The notes below the pieces were generated by a model, which worked only from the letters and a program-made list of their open reading frames with translations, searched no databases and was not told where the DNA came from. The translations under genes were made by a program, and so were the position numbers. Source: Coemansia sp. RSA 487 (Eukaryota; Kickxellomycota; Kickxellomycetes; Kickxellales; Kickxellaceae). From it: a DNA stretch of 64,000 nucleotides. Of this stretch, positions 18,710-29,113 are shown one piece after another. Every line of letters begins with the position of its first letter. Position 1 is the first letter of the stretch. The stretch lies in NCBI GenBank assembly GCA_027577595.1, contig JANBRJ010000014.1, positions 186,001-250,000 on the forward strand, given 5' to 3'.

Positions 18710-21700
18710 TTAGTTTTGTGCTGCTGGAGATGGACTGTGGCCAAAGTTGGACGGGCGACGGTTATCCAGCGTGCTGTTTGGTGGCATCAAGGCATCGGGG
18801 GACGTGAATACCTCGATTGAGTCGACCAGATCCTTGCCAAGGGTCAAAAGACAATGCTGAAGAGAGAGCGGCCTTAATGGCTCCTGTGCGCACGTCTGGT
18901 TGTCCTTAGTGCAAGATGCCTTCGATCCAATGGTGTTTGGCACTGTGCGGCTTTCGCAAGAAGACTCGGAGATTCCACTTGTGCTTGTAACATCTAGATC
19001 TCCCTCTTCCCCAGCAGCAGATGCGGTGCTGTTTGTGCTGCTCGAATACGAAGGCGACTGCTGCATTTCAGGGTGTTTATTGCCACCGCTATCGGCCTTG
19101 TTGGCAGTCAGTAGCATATCGGCGATTCCGTCATGCGGACTGCTTTTGCGTATATCCAAAGACTTTGATCGCGCGACATGCGCTGGATTTGTTGCTTTGG
19201 GCACTGTCAAGCTCTGTAGATCCTGGCTCTTGTCGAAGCCGTCAACTTTAGGCGGGCTGTTAGAGTCTTGGCGCAGGTCGCTCAGCGACTGCCTCACCCT
19301 TAGTGGCGATTGTTCATGGACAGTGGACAAATGGCTGTACGAAGGCTTCGTCATTGGCGGCTGTGTTTTGTTGGCGTCATTCTCGACACCATTCGAATCA
19401 GCAGCAGAAATGCTGCTGTTGCTGCTGCTGCTGTTGCTGCCTCTCGAGCTACTGTTCTTAACGCTGCTGCTTCTTGGCCGCGATCTGCCAACGGACCGGA
19501 AAAACGAGTCTCTTAACGACGAAAAGACCGAGCGTCTACTGCTTGACGTATACGACAAGCCTCTTGTCAGGTCTCCGCCGTTGTTGCTTGTGTCCGAGTC
19601 TGTGCGCGCTGGCGACCTGACTTCTAAAACACTCCCCGTTGCATAGCCGCCAATGTGTACATTGGCTAGCTTATCAGCGGTTCCAAAACTGCCGTCGATG
19701 GTGTTAGTACGTGCATTGCGGCCAAACCTGAATATGCGCATGAATGGGGAAGACACATAGTTGCTCACGCCCACAGGCTCGCCGGTACGCGTCTTGCTCG
19801 CTGCAGCCGTTGCGTCCATCTGCACCGCATCCAGACCGTCGTTCTTGATAGTGTCCAGAACAATGCGACTCGACTCTGGCGACCGCCCAACCGCCTTGAG
19901 CGTGACCTTGCGCGAAATAATCACATCGCGCGGGTGGTACATCTCGATAAACTCCCCGTCGCACATCGAGTAGAGAAGCCCCTGCTCAATGGTCTTGTGG
20001 TCCGTAAGCGGGTTTCTCGACCGCGGCGGGTAGTCTTGCGGATGGCGGAAATGCAGGACCACTGGCGAGCCCATCTGCGCCAGCCTATCGATACGATAGG
20101 TGCTGCGTCCGGGAAGCTGATTCAGGGCATAGTCGCCAATGTTTCGGACACCAAAAAGCTCTAGCTTCCCGTCGCCAGCGTATTGTGGCGTCCATGTGTT
20201 TCTGTCGGTAACGCCTGTTGTATTCGAAAGGATCCTGCGAGCACTTGCTTCATCTGCATTGTTCCACACGTCAATGTTGCGACCCCAGAATCTGGCGACA
20301 TTTTGCACGTCGAGCTCAATCGGCTTGCTCTGGATCACAGGAACATCCTTATCGACGCCTTCGCCAAAGTCGCGGGCCGTCGCAGTACGGCGCGCCTTGG
20401 GCTCCTTTGTCCAAGTCATTTTGCGCCCCCCACTGCGCTTGCGGGGACCGGCAACGCGAGACAGCAGAACCTGCCGGCGTTCGGCCTCCGACGCTGTCTC
20501 CAGCCATCTGACACGGTCGACATCGGTCATTTTTGGATCGTTCATTATGTGATCGGGAACCGTGCTTATAGATTCAAGCGCCTCGTTGATCGGAGGAAAC
20601 TTTTTCAAAAACACCCACTTCGCCGCAGCCACGGTGTACATTAGGATATTTAAGGCGCGCTTCCCAGGCCGGTGGAGCTCAAAGCTCGATCCGACAAAGC
20701 CCTGCACGCCTAATGAAAAGTAGTCGATCATCAGACACTTGTGGCGCCGCATCCCTGGCTTTTCAAACATGTTCTTTTCGACATGCTTGATGTGCCCGTC
20801 GTCGTAGGTGGTGAATGTGATCTCGTAAATGTCCAGCTTGCATGTGTAGCCGTCCAGCCGCTCCGAAATGATTTTGTTGAGCAGCCGCATGCTCTCGCCA
20901 ACGGCGTCGCCAGGCACGCTGCGACCCCACCCCAGCGCGTCTGCAAAGTCGTTGCCCGTACCAAATGGGATGCACGAAAAGTACAGCCGCCCAACGTCGA
21001 TGCCGTACTCCATCATCGCCTCGAGTGTGGACGACACTGTACCGTCCCCGCCAGCACTCCACACGTGCAGCTTGATAGCTGACTCCTGTGCCTGCTCCAG
21101 GCGCTTGGTGATCTCATCCTCTGTGAATCTGTCCAGTCCAGACTGGAGCTGCGACGCAGCCTCGGTAATCCACTCCTCCCATGCGTCAGAGTTGGTGTGG
21201 CTATTGCTACTGTTTGTGGTGGACTCCTGCTGTCCGCTATCTGCCGTAAGAACTTCGTTGGGCTGAGGAAAGAGCTCCTCGTGGTTGCCAGAAAACATTC
21301 TGGGCGACGGGCGCACGCGCTGCTTGCCACACGAAAAGTCCACAAAGAGCTCAGGAAACGCCGTTTTTAGCAGGCGGTCGCCCTGGCGCAGCTGCAGCTG
21401 GTGGAGATAGTGCAGCCCTTCCCGTTGGCTCTCCTTGTCAGTGACGTCGTAGACCTGTACCTGCACCTCTGGACGATCTCGGAGGCGGAAATTGCGTAAC
21501 GCCATGTCCATTAGGCTGCGACCTTGCTGGTTTCCAGAGCGCGGGTTTGTGAAAATAAACACATATGTCTGTGGTTCGTCGAGAGCATGGTTCATCAGTA
21601 TCCTCCCCAGCGCAGACGGCGCAGTGCCTGCAGGAAGAGTACCGGAACTTGGCAGCGGCGGAGGTGTCACCATTTGCTGCGATGCCCCTTCAGAGTGGAT

Positions 21701-22048
21701 GTTTGCCGAATCCTTCATAAGCTGCTCGTAGCAGTGCGCCAGGAACGTCGCCGCTGTGAGGTCGTTTGTGGGCAGCGAAAACGGCGTCTTTCCAGTCTCT
21801 GTACCGCGGAACGCTTCGTATACCGACGAGCGGGCAGATGTGCTGCTTGAGGAGATATTGCGCGGGGCTCGTGCCGCAGTTGAAGAAAACGTTTTTACGC
21901 GCGGCAATGCGCCGTTTTCCTTGGACAGGGCCGTTTTGGCATTCTGTGCTGCGACGCTATCGGCTATGGCAACCGATTTTGCCGGTCTTGCTGACAATGT
22001 GGCCGCGGTCGTGGTACCGGTATCACCACTATGTTTGTTGTCGGCCAT
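18710..22048 (-). CDS. Diacylglycerol kinase
   Basis: The 1,112-residue protein converts diacylglycerol and ATP to phosphatidic acid. The DAGK catalytic domain starts at about residue 161 (YVFIFTNPRSGNQQG) and has the nucleotide-binding GGDGT at 333-337, then IPFGTGNDFADALGWG. An insert of about 100 polar residues splits the usual catalytic domain between 225 and 325. The accessory domain follows (FSLGVQGFVGSSFELHRPG and on to about 750, with further insertions). Residues 1-150 and 800-1112 are Ser/Ala/Thr-rich and disordered. No C1, EF-hand or PH domain is visible, so recruitment must use other features. It is not a Dgk1-type CTP-dependent kinase, which lacks this fold. Start ATG 22048. Confidence 0.85.
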   Translation of the reverse strand: MADNKHSGDTGTTTAATLSARPAKSVAIADSVAAQNAKTALSKENGALPRVKTFSSTAARAPRNISSSSTSARSSVYEAFRGTETGKTPFSLPTNDLTAATFLAHCYEQLMKDSANIHSEGASQQMVTPPPLPSSGTLPAGTAPSALGRILMNHALDEPQTYVFIFTNPRSGNQQGRSLMDMALRNFRLRDRPEVQVQVYDVTDKESQREGLHYLHQLQLRQGDRLLKTAFPELFVDFSCGKQRVRPSPRMFSGNHEELFPQPNEVLTADSGQQESTTNSSNSHTNSDAWEEWITEAASQLQSGLDRFTEDEITKRLEQAQESAIKLHVWSAGGDGTVSSTLEAMMEYGIDVGRLYFSCIPFGTGNDFADALGWGRSVPGDAVGESMRLLNKIISERLDGYTCKLDIYEITFTTYDDGHIKHVEKNMFEKPGMRRHKCLMIDYFSLGVQGFVGSSFELHRPGKRALNILMYTVAAAKWVFLKKFPPINEALESISTVPDHIMNDPKMTDVDRVRWLETASEAERRQVLLSRVAGPRKRSGGRKMTWTKEPKARRTATARDFGEGVDKDVPVIQSKPIELDVQNVARFWGRNIDVWNNADEASARRILSNTTGVTDRNTWTPQYAGDGKLELFGVRNIGDYALNQLPGRSTYRIDRLAQMGSPVVLHFRHPQDYPPRSRNPLTDHKTIEQGLLYSMCDGEFIEMYHPRDVIISRKVTLKAVGRSPESSRIVLDTIKNDGLDAVQMDATAAASKTRTGEPVGVSNYVSSPFMRIFRFGRNARTNTIDGSFGTADKLANVHIGGYATGSVLEVRSPARTDSDTSNNGGDLTRGLSYTSSSRRSVFSSLRDSFFRSVGRSRPRSSSVKNSSSRGSNSSSSNSSISAADSNGVENDANKTQPPMTKPSYSHLSTVHEQSPLRVRQSLSDLRQDSNSPPKVDGFDKSQDLQSLTVPKATNPAHVARSKSLDIRKSSPHDGIADMLLTANKADSGGNKHPEMQQSPSYSSSTNSTASAAGEEGDLDVTSTSGISESSCESRTVPNTIGSKASCTKDNQTCAQEPLRPLSLQHCLLTLGKDLVDSIEVFTSPDALMPPNSTLDNRRPSNFGHSPSPAAQN

Positions 22049-24660
22049 CGCGAGTGTCTGTCAGACCTGGGAGAGGAGGAAAGACTATATATGTATAAAC
22101 GGAAGCCAGGTAAAAAAAATGATAAGTAATACAACGAGCAGAAGGAACCAAGAAGGGCTTGAAATCGGCTAGTACAAAAACAGGATAAAACAAGGCAAAA
22201 TGAAAAAGAAAAGGGAGGATTTCTGGCATTTTACATTGCTTCAAAACGCCAAGCTTTGGATTGAAAGTGGATAATTGTGTCCTTGGGCGTTGTCGCAATC
22301 GGCTCTAGAAAAAACACTGTTTGCTGTCTATGGGCAAAGACAACTCTTGGAAGGGAGTGTGCGTGATCAACGAATATTTCCTACTTTCCAACAACCTTTG
22401 CACAAAAATGCTGGGATAGTAAGAGGTAGTTTGTAAGCAATGAAACAGCAGCGGAAACTTTCTCTTGCACTTGACAGCAAGCAAACGAGATTTACCAGAA
22501 ATTGGTTTTGCTGGGCGATATGTGCGGAAAAGTACGTTCCAGCCGCAGCGCATGCGCACATCACTTGCACAGTCATTGTATCTGGGATGAAATAGTGATG
22601 GATAAAAGCGCGCCAAGTGAAAAAAACACAGAAAATCACAGACCGTGCTGAATTCAGCTGTCTCTTGACAGAAGAGCAAGAGAATAAGATATTGGGGCTC
22701 TCTGGCACAAGCGCCAACCAGGGAAGCTACAGCAAAACCCGTCCCCAAAAGTCACCCATCTGATGCTTGGCTCACAAAGAGGATTATTGGGTGTCATCTG
22801 TGGACAACAGAAATCTAAGGAAAATGCGCACATGCACCCAGCCTCAACTCACTCAAGTTTCAGGAAAGTTGGGACAAACCAGAAGATTGAATGCCAAGAA
22901 ACAGGAGAGAAAAAGTAGAAACTTACACTTCCAACAACAACAACCAGATAAATATAAAGAATGCCAAAGTTATTCCAATTATGACCCGTTCGCTCTGTGC
23001 AAAGCGGTCTTGGCAGTAACAAGGTGACTATTATACGTTGGCTCGTTTGGTTCTGCTCTTTTTATCACACGAAGAGAATGTTTATTAGCGACAAGTACGT
23101 GGCTTACGATAGTATAGAAATAAAAGTGGTGATAACAGAGAAAAGAAAGCAGTGGCGGCAGTACAGGATGAGCGCAAGCATCCAATGTGTGGTTTAAAGC
23201 GCAGGAATATGGTGCACCAGCACAGGTATAAAAACAAAATAAACAAGACCAAATGTGTATAGATAAGGCATTCGCGCACTCTACAAACAAGCAAGGATCT
23301 AGACTCTGGAAGCAAAAGCAAAAAAAAAAAGGTAAAAAAAAAGAAGCGAGAAAAAAATTAATGAATAGCTGGATCCAAAAAACGGGCAGGCCGATTTCCT
23401 TATAAGAAATCTCTTATGCTCAGCACCAGAGGCTTTTGGCTACACACAAAGCGAAGAACTCCTCCACTCCGCTTGCTATTAGCAAACAAAAGACTCCACT
23501 CTGGCAGTTTCTACACACTAGGCTCACTTTTTTTCGAGCCTCCTGGTTTGCCACACCACACGAGCACCCCAACAACACACGCTCTTCCAATCTTTTTGCA
23601 CATATTTTACCCTCAAACGGAGCACAATCGGGCCCGTTACTATTGCCTCCAGTGCCCCTGCTGTGTCTGGCAGAGTTGGTTCCTTCTCGCTTTACCGGAA
23701 TCTGTAGCCTTCGCTAAAAGAAATATCGGTGAAATTAGAACAGAGCGGAGGTCCGGGACATCGCCCTGTAGCTTGCTTGCACGGAAACATTCCTATTTTC
23801 AGGGCGATGGTGGAGCAATTTCCTTGACTATTGTGGATCGTCTGGTTCTTTTTCATATGTCCCATGCGAGCGGATCTTGCACATGCTGTAACAGCAGACT
23901 ATACCATATGACCCGATGAGCCAAAAGTGTGGCCACAGGCAGCATGGCTTGTATGCGCCTTACGCACGGGAAGGTTGTCCTTTCTTACAGGCATATCCGC
24001 CCTTTGCACATAATTCATGCCGCACCGCTTTCCGCCACGCAAATGGCATTTTGCTGATGAGACTCCTTCTGCTAGGTAGGATAGACACTCCACATATTAC
24101 GGGTAATATTTTTGGTTCTCAGTTCCGCGCACATGCCGCTCAAGCTTTGTCTTTCTTATTCCACAGGTTCCTTCCAGCGAAAGAACTCATGGGCATTCAT
24201 CAGCCTCTTTTCAAAAACTACATAAATGCTAGAAATATACAACCTTGTTCCAAGTTTCATGTGGAAAAATACCCAAGATGTAATGGCACGATAAAAATGT
24301 CTTTGGACAGCCACGAAAAAAACAATCACTTTTGCAGACTCTTTAGTTCCCTTTTTTTGCTCTTTAACTAAATGCCGACCGAATTCCGCATTTTTTTGCT
24401 TCTTTCAATATCATATGATTAGCTCATCGGCCAATCTCTGCTTTTGCTCAGTGTTTTCTCTGTTAATGCATTTGCAAAATCCCCTGAAAAAGAGCACAAC
24501 TACGATTCCAATAGAAAAAAAGATCTTTGTGAATTTTTAGTAAGCAAGCAGACAAAAGGAAATATTGCCATTGTTATTATAGAATTGATTAGTAATTAGC
24601 TTAAAAGGCGAAAATAAATGAAAATAGCTCGAAATAGTGATGGAGAGAAAGACAAAACAA
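22049..24660. other. Long intergenic region, no recognised gene
   Basis: About 2.6 kb lies between the DAGK start (leftward) and the UBA gene stop. Open stretches up to 167 codons exist (for example 23416-23919, plus strand, ATG start). Their Cys/His/Leu-rich translations look like shadow frames of C/T-rich DNA and match no domain I know. A perfect 10-bp inverted repeat (CATCGCCCTG / CAGGGCGATG, 23759-23768 and 23800-23809) brackets a 31-nt loop. No tRNA found. A promoter for the kinase must lie at the left end. Confidence 0.35.
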
Positions 24661-24969
24661 TTATGAGGACAAGAGATAATCTGTTGCCTGGGCCAGGTTA
24701 AAGTCGTTGACCTCGAGTGCTTCTACGACCCGATCCTTGTTGTATCCCATCTCGATCAACATCTTGCGCTCGTAAAAGTGCTCACCCTTTTTGACCCACT
24801 CTGGCCAGTCTCCCTTTGCCCATTGCTCTTCAAATTCCTTGCTCTGTTCGCGAAGCTTCTGCTCTCGTTTCTCCGCCGTTGTCCGCCTCGGCATCGATGG
24901 CGGATTCCCACTTAGGGTGCTGCTTCGGTTGCTTGACGACGACCGGAATATCGACAAAACACGGGACAT
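24661..24969 (-). CDS. Small UBA-domain protein
   Basis: Protein of 102 residues. The N-terminus is Ser/Arg-rich (MSRVLSIFRSSSS). A charged helix follows (TAEKREQKLREQSKEFEEQW), then WPEWVKKGEHFYERK. A C-terminal UBA domain sits at about 66-102, with the MGY turn (MLIEMGYNKDRVVEAL) and the closing helix NLAQATDYLLSS. UBA domains bind ubiquitin, so a ubiquitin-linked adaptor role is inferred. The ATG at 24969 is the first in frame (C at -3, a weak context). An upstream coding exon cannot be excluded, as the frame stays open for 15 more codons. No catalytic domain is present. Confidence 0.75.
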   Translation of the reverse strand: MSRVLSIFRSSSSNRSSTLSGNPPSMPRRTTAEKREQKLREQSKEFEEQWAKGDWPEWVKKGEHFYERKMLIEMGYNKDRVVEALEVNDFNLAQATDYLLSS

Positions 24970-25474
24970 TGGCCGCGCAGACACTACAAATTCGAGAGCG
25001 AAAGAGAAATACAAGATATATGAAAGTTAGTCTACTATTGCGAAACTCAGATTTGCAAATGGAAACCACATGTGGTTAATCGCACATATATCACATCCGC
25101 CATATCTACTGACAATTAAAAGGTGCAGGTTACAAATGCACTCTTTCCACAAAATTGCTTCACTGATCCACACAAATAAACACACCACAAAACAAGACAA
25201 GACAAATGTCAGGAATAAGAAGGAAAGGAAGATGAAGTTGGAACACATTTTCTACATCCAACGTCAATCATCTCAAGAAATAAGCAACGAAAAAAGTCGA
25301 ATAAAGCAAACAAACAACCGTGGCACTGGATGCTGCTGATACTGCACAAGTTGCAGGTGAATAAGGGGCCCTTGTACCTGCACCAGACATGTGTACATTC
25401 ACCAACACACAAGGTGTGCTCATTGCCGAACGAAAAATGCATCAGCGCACAATCCAGCACCATTCTTGCGCTCA
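24970..25474. other. Intergenic region, UBA gene / EDE1
   Basis: About 500 bp between the UBA gene start and the EDE1-like stop, both leftward. AT-rich. Nothing coding was recognised. Confidence 0.4.
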
Positions 25475-28435
25475 TCAATCGTCCATACCATTTGTACGCT
25501 TGACCACCGGCGGAGGCACAAAGTCGTCGTCTTCGTCCTTGCTGTTGTCCTTTTTACCGCTCGTCTTGCCGTTGGTATTACTGTCGTTGTCGTTCTTAGT
25601 ATTGTCCTTGGCTTCAGCTGCTGTAGCGGCATTTTCACTAGATATTACTGACTGCTTGTCCGTCTTGCCTGCTGCACTGTTTTCAGCCTTACTGTTCTCC
25701 ACCTGCTTGTCTGTATTATCTCCCTCGTCTGCCCCAAACACAGACTCAAATGTCAGGTCCTCTGCCTCGTGCTTTTCCTGGCTACCATTTGCTGTGGCTG
25801 GCGCCGTCTCTTTCGCACTTGTTTCAGGCACAACCGAGGTTTCGGTAACCAGGTCCAATTTGCTAATGTCTGGGAACTTGCTGTTAAAGCTCTCCAAATC
25901 CTGGTTGATCACACGCGCGTTGCCTCCAGGAAGCACCCCGAACGCAGTACCGAAATCCGCTGTAAACCCTGCCTTTGGTGCTGAAACACTGTTGCTACTG
26001 CTCCTGGGAACCGTGTCAGTAGACACTGTGGCATTGTCGATAAATGGAGACGCTGGCGTGGACTTTGCACCTCCCTGGCTGAACGACATGCTGTGCGCCA
26101 GTGTGGCGTTTGCATTGGGTGCTGGTGTGCTGGTCACACTGCGCGGATCGGATGTCGCCTTTGCTACCTCAGCCAGCTTTCTGGATCCGCCAAAGGTTGG
26201 CTCGGCCGTTGCAGAGCGGCTGATTTGCCTGGGTCCAGATACGGTTGACTGCAAAAACTCTTCAAACGGATCAGCGGCATGCGACCCAAAGGAAGCAAAT
26301 GCATCGGCGGTGGTAGACTGCACACCCGAGGCGACATTCTGTTGGCCAAATGAGGGCATGCCAGAGAGCACTTCCGACGACGGATGTAGTTGCTGTTGTT
26401 GCTGCTGCTGTGGTGCACTGTATGGAATATGCTCGTCATCCGATGCAGGGCCATCAGCAGCAGCCTGACTATCGACTACCTGACTACCCAATGCTACAGC
26501 ATCAGCAGAGTCTGGATGATCTTCACCAGTGCCAAATATATCTTCAAAGCTAAGCGACTCCTGCTCTGTTGCCGACATGGTAGTCTGTGTGGTCGCTGCA
26601 GTCGCCCTTTCCGCCAGCTCTGCGACCTCGCTCTTCAAATCGCTTGCTCTTTCGTTAAGACTCTTGTTGTTGTCTTCCTGCTGCTTTACCTGGCTTTCAG
26701 CAACGGAAATGATCTGCTCGAGATGCCTCCTTTCCTGCTCCAGCCTTCCAATCTCCATGTTGAGTTGCTGTCCGTCTTCCTGGGCCTGGCGCAGGTTTTG
26801 CTGGAGAGCAAGCTGACGTGTTTGCACGCGATGGACATCCTGCTCGAGCTGGTCACGCTGCGCAGAGACAACAGCAAGCCGTTTATTTGCTTCGGCAACT
26901 TGTGCCTGCAGTACACCCACTTGCTCCTCCTCTGCCTTGAGCTTGTCCTGGAGCTCTTTGTTGATGCGCGTCTCGGCCTCGTGTGACGACTTTAGCGCTG
27001 AAATTCCGACCTCCAGCTCCTGCTTGCGCGAGCTTGCCAATGCAAGCTGATTTGCTGTAGTCGTACGCTGTGTCTGCAGCCCACGTGAAAGATCCTCGAG
27101 CTGACCGAGCTGGGTCTGGAGAGCTGATATCTCGGCTTCATCTGGAACAGGCGACAATTGCTTTGGGGACCGGCCGGTCGACGCCCTGCTTATTCCAGTC
27201 GGTATCGAGCCACGAGAAGACGTGGCATACGAGTTTGTGCGGTTTAGGCCGTCCTGGAGATGTCCCGGATAAGGCTGAGGGCTAAGATTCTGCATGCTGC
27301 TGCTGGAAATGGAAGACTTGCGCATCGATGGCGGCACAAGGGTCGGTGGCAGCTTGTCGGGAATCTCCTTGCCAGCAAGCTTCGAGTTGATCAGATGCAT
27401 AGCAACTGCAAACTCATCCTTGCTTAGCTTGCCGCAGTGATTTATATCGGCCAGCTCCCAAACACTGGATAGCAGATAATCTGGCAGTCGCGACTTTAAA
27501 AAGAAATTCACAGGCACGTCGCCAGACAAGTATCCAGTGCGGTTCTGGTCCAGGCTCCTAAAGTACTGGTCATAACGTTTCCGCTCATCAGGAGTGACAT
27601 CCCAGTGAGCACTCACCGTGTCCAGGTTCGGCATGCTTGCAAGACTTGTTTGAGAAAGGTTAGCCAGCGGCGATTTCAAATGCACGTCTCCGCCAGCCGA
27701 CCGCCAGAGCGACACGGGGCAAGTCTTTGGAATCTCGAAATTGCGGTTTTCCATAACACGTCGGATAAAATACATGGCGACAATAAAGCCAGGCAGTCGC
27801 AGCTTTCCCTCGGAGTGTGGATCAGCAAGCGACCAGATCTTACTGAGCTGCTCATTGTTAAGCTTTGTCTTCGTGAACAACGCTCTTGCGGCCGTTCCGC
27901 TGATCGCGCCATCTACAGGCTGGCTCTTTTCAAAGATCTGCTTGTATTGGAGCTTATCCTTGGGCGCGACAACAATCTCAGAAGCACTGCCCTCGTCAAA
28001 CATGCCCAAGCTGGACACTGAACCTGGCCAGCCGGAACTAGAGGTTGTAGAGTCGCGGCGTGGCTGGCTTGCAGCCGACGCGGCTTCCAGCTGCGAAATG
28101 TCGACGCCCTTCATTTCCGGAAGCGGGGTGTCGTCTTTCAGGTTGTTCAACGAGACTGGCCGTTGAGACTGGGCAAGCGAAATGAGCTTCATCGCTACAT
28201 TGAACTCGTGGGTTGTGAGGTGGCCCTTGCTTCCTGTGTCAGACAGCTGCCATATCCCGCCAAGCGCGGCGTCGGATAGTCCAGATTTCTGTAGAAACGG
28301 CACAGCCATCTGACCGCGGACAGCGCCTTCACTCTGAGGGTCGACCAACTTTAGCATGTATGCGTAGGCTCTCTGCTCGCGCTCTGTGGGTCTCCACAGC
28401 CCACCAACAGCTGACGCGTCTCTCAAGGAATCCAT
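25475..28435 (-). CDS. EDE1: Ede1/Eps15-like endocytic scaffold with three EH domains
   Basis: Protein of 986 residues. Three EH domains lie at about residues 18-105, 155-245 and 280-370. Each has the paired EF-hand layout and the L-x-x-I/V-W-x-L-A/S-D core that binds NPF peptides (LGGIWQLSD, LSKIWSLAD, LSSVWELAD). A Ser/Pro linker follows, then a long coiled coil (about 435-625), a Q-rich patch and a disordered acidic tail with repeated D/N-Phe motifs typical of endocytic adaptor binding. Yeast Ede1 (1,381 residues) organises early clathrin coats at the plasma membrane; this protein is shorter. No C-terminal UBA domain is visible. ATG 28435 places EH1 close to the N-terminus, as usual. Confidence 0.9.
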   Translation of the reverse strand: MDSLRDASAVGGLWRPTEREQRAYAYMLKLVDPQSEGAVRGQMAVPFLQKSGLSDAALGGIWQLSDTGSKGHLTTHEFNVAMKLISLAQSQRPVSLNNLKDDTPLPEMKGVDISQLEAASAASQPRRDSTTSSSGWPGSVSSLGMFDEGSASEIVVAPKDKLQYKQIFEKSQPVDGAISGTAARALFTKTKLNNEQLSKIWSLADPHSEGKLRLPGFIVAMYFIRRVMENRNFEIPKTCPVSLWRSAGGDVHLKSPLANLSQTSLASMPNLDTVSAHWDVTPDERKRYDQYFRSLDQNRTGYLSGDVPVNFFLKSRLPDYLLSSVWELADINHCGKLSKDEFAVAMHLINSKLAGKEIPDKLPPTLVPPSMRKSSISSSSMQNLSPQPYPGHLQDGLNRTNSYATSSRGSIPTGISRASTGRSPKQLSPVPDEAEISALQTQLGQLEDLSRGLQTQRTTTANQLALASSRKQELEVGISALKSSHEAETRINKELQDKLKAEEEQVGVLQAQVAEANKRLAVVSAQRDQLEQDVHRVQTRQLALQQNLRQAQEDGQQLNMEIGRLEQERRHLEQIISVAESQVKQQEDNNKSLNERASDLKSEVAELAERATAATTQTTMSATEQESLSFEDIFGTGEDHPDSADAVALGSQVVDSQAAADGPASDDEHIPYSAPQQQQQQQLHPSSEVLSGMPSFGQQNVASGVQSTTADAFASFGSHAADPFEEFLQSTVSGPRQISRSATAEPTFGGSRKLAEVAKATSDPRSVTSTPAPNANATLAHSMSFSQGGAKSTPASPFIDNATVSTDTVPRSSSNSVSAPKAGFTADFGTAFGVLPGGNARVINQDLESFNSKFPDISKLDLVTETSVVPETSAKETAPATANGSQEKHEAEDLTFESVFGADEGDNTDKQVENSKAENSAAGKTDKQSVISSENAATAAEAKDNTKNDNDSNTNGKTSGKKDNSKDEDDDFVPPPVVKRTNGMDD

Positions 28436-29113
28436 AGATAGCGACTCGAACTTTGGCTCTTGCGCTTATACGTCAAAACAAGTATTATCTCAACTATAAT
28501 AAGTGCCAAACAACATGCACCAAAGAAAATACCGGAATTTTGATTCTAACAATTAGCATTCCCGCACAATCTGTCACGCAAAAATGCAAAAGAAAAATGC
28601 ATAAAACAGACTAAACGGTTTTTTCTGTTATGCATTCTAAACTTACATAACCGTGGTGCTGTGTTACAGCCTTTGAAGTATTAGACAGAATCGACTGATT
28701 ACGACTGAAAACCTATCAACACTGATAGAGTAAAGATATCAATATGAAAAACAATAGCGAAAAGCTAAAGTAAAGAAAGGGAAGGAAAAGCTTGGACCAG
28801 AAAAAAAAACAACTTCATTCTTTCAATTCCGCTGACCTTATCTGTTTGTCTTTTTTGCCGCGTTTGTTTTTGAAAGCTGTGCGGGATGTATGTTGTTGCT
28901 TTTTCTCCTTTCCAATTGTGTTAATACGCTTTAGTCTCGGCACGCAGGGCCAAGCCGGCCCATTTTCTTTAATACTGTGCTCCGCACTCGGTCTTGGTTC
29001 TTGGCTCTTAGTTCTTGGTTCTTGGTTCTTGCTTTGGCTGTCCTCTTTTCTCCTTTCTTTAGCGGCTTTTAAGAGTGACCCTGATTCATTCATCATGTGC
29101 AAAAATGCACTTC
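28436..29113. other. Intergenic region with a TTCTTGG heptamer repeat
   Basis: About 680 bp between the EDE1-like start and the hop1 stop. A short direct repeat of TTCTTGG-like units (about six, some degenerate) occupies 28991-29035. No coding sequence was recognised. The EDE1 promoter should lie near 28440-28700. Confidence 0.45.

Noticed and set aside
23416-23919. 167-codon ATG frame on the plus strand
   Set aside because: No recognisable domain; Leu/His/Cys-rich composition typical of C/T-rich non-coding DNA; overlaps other equally open frames.
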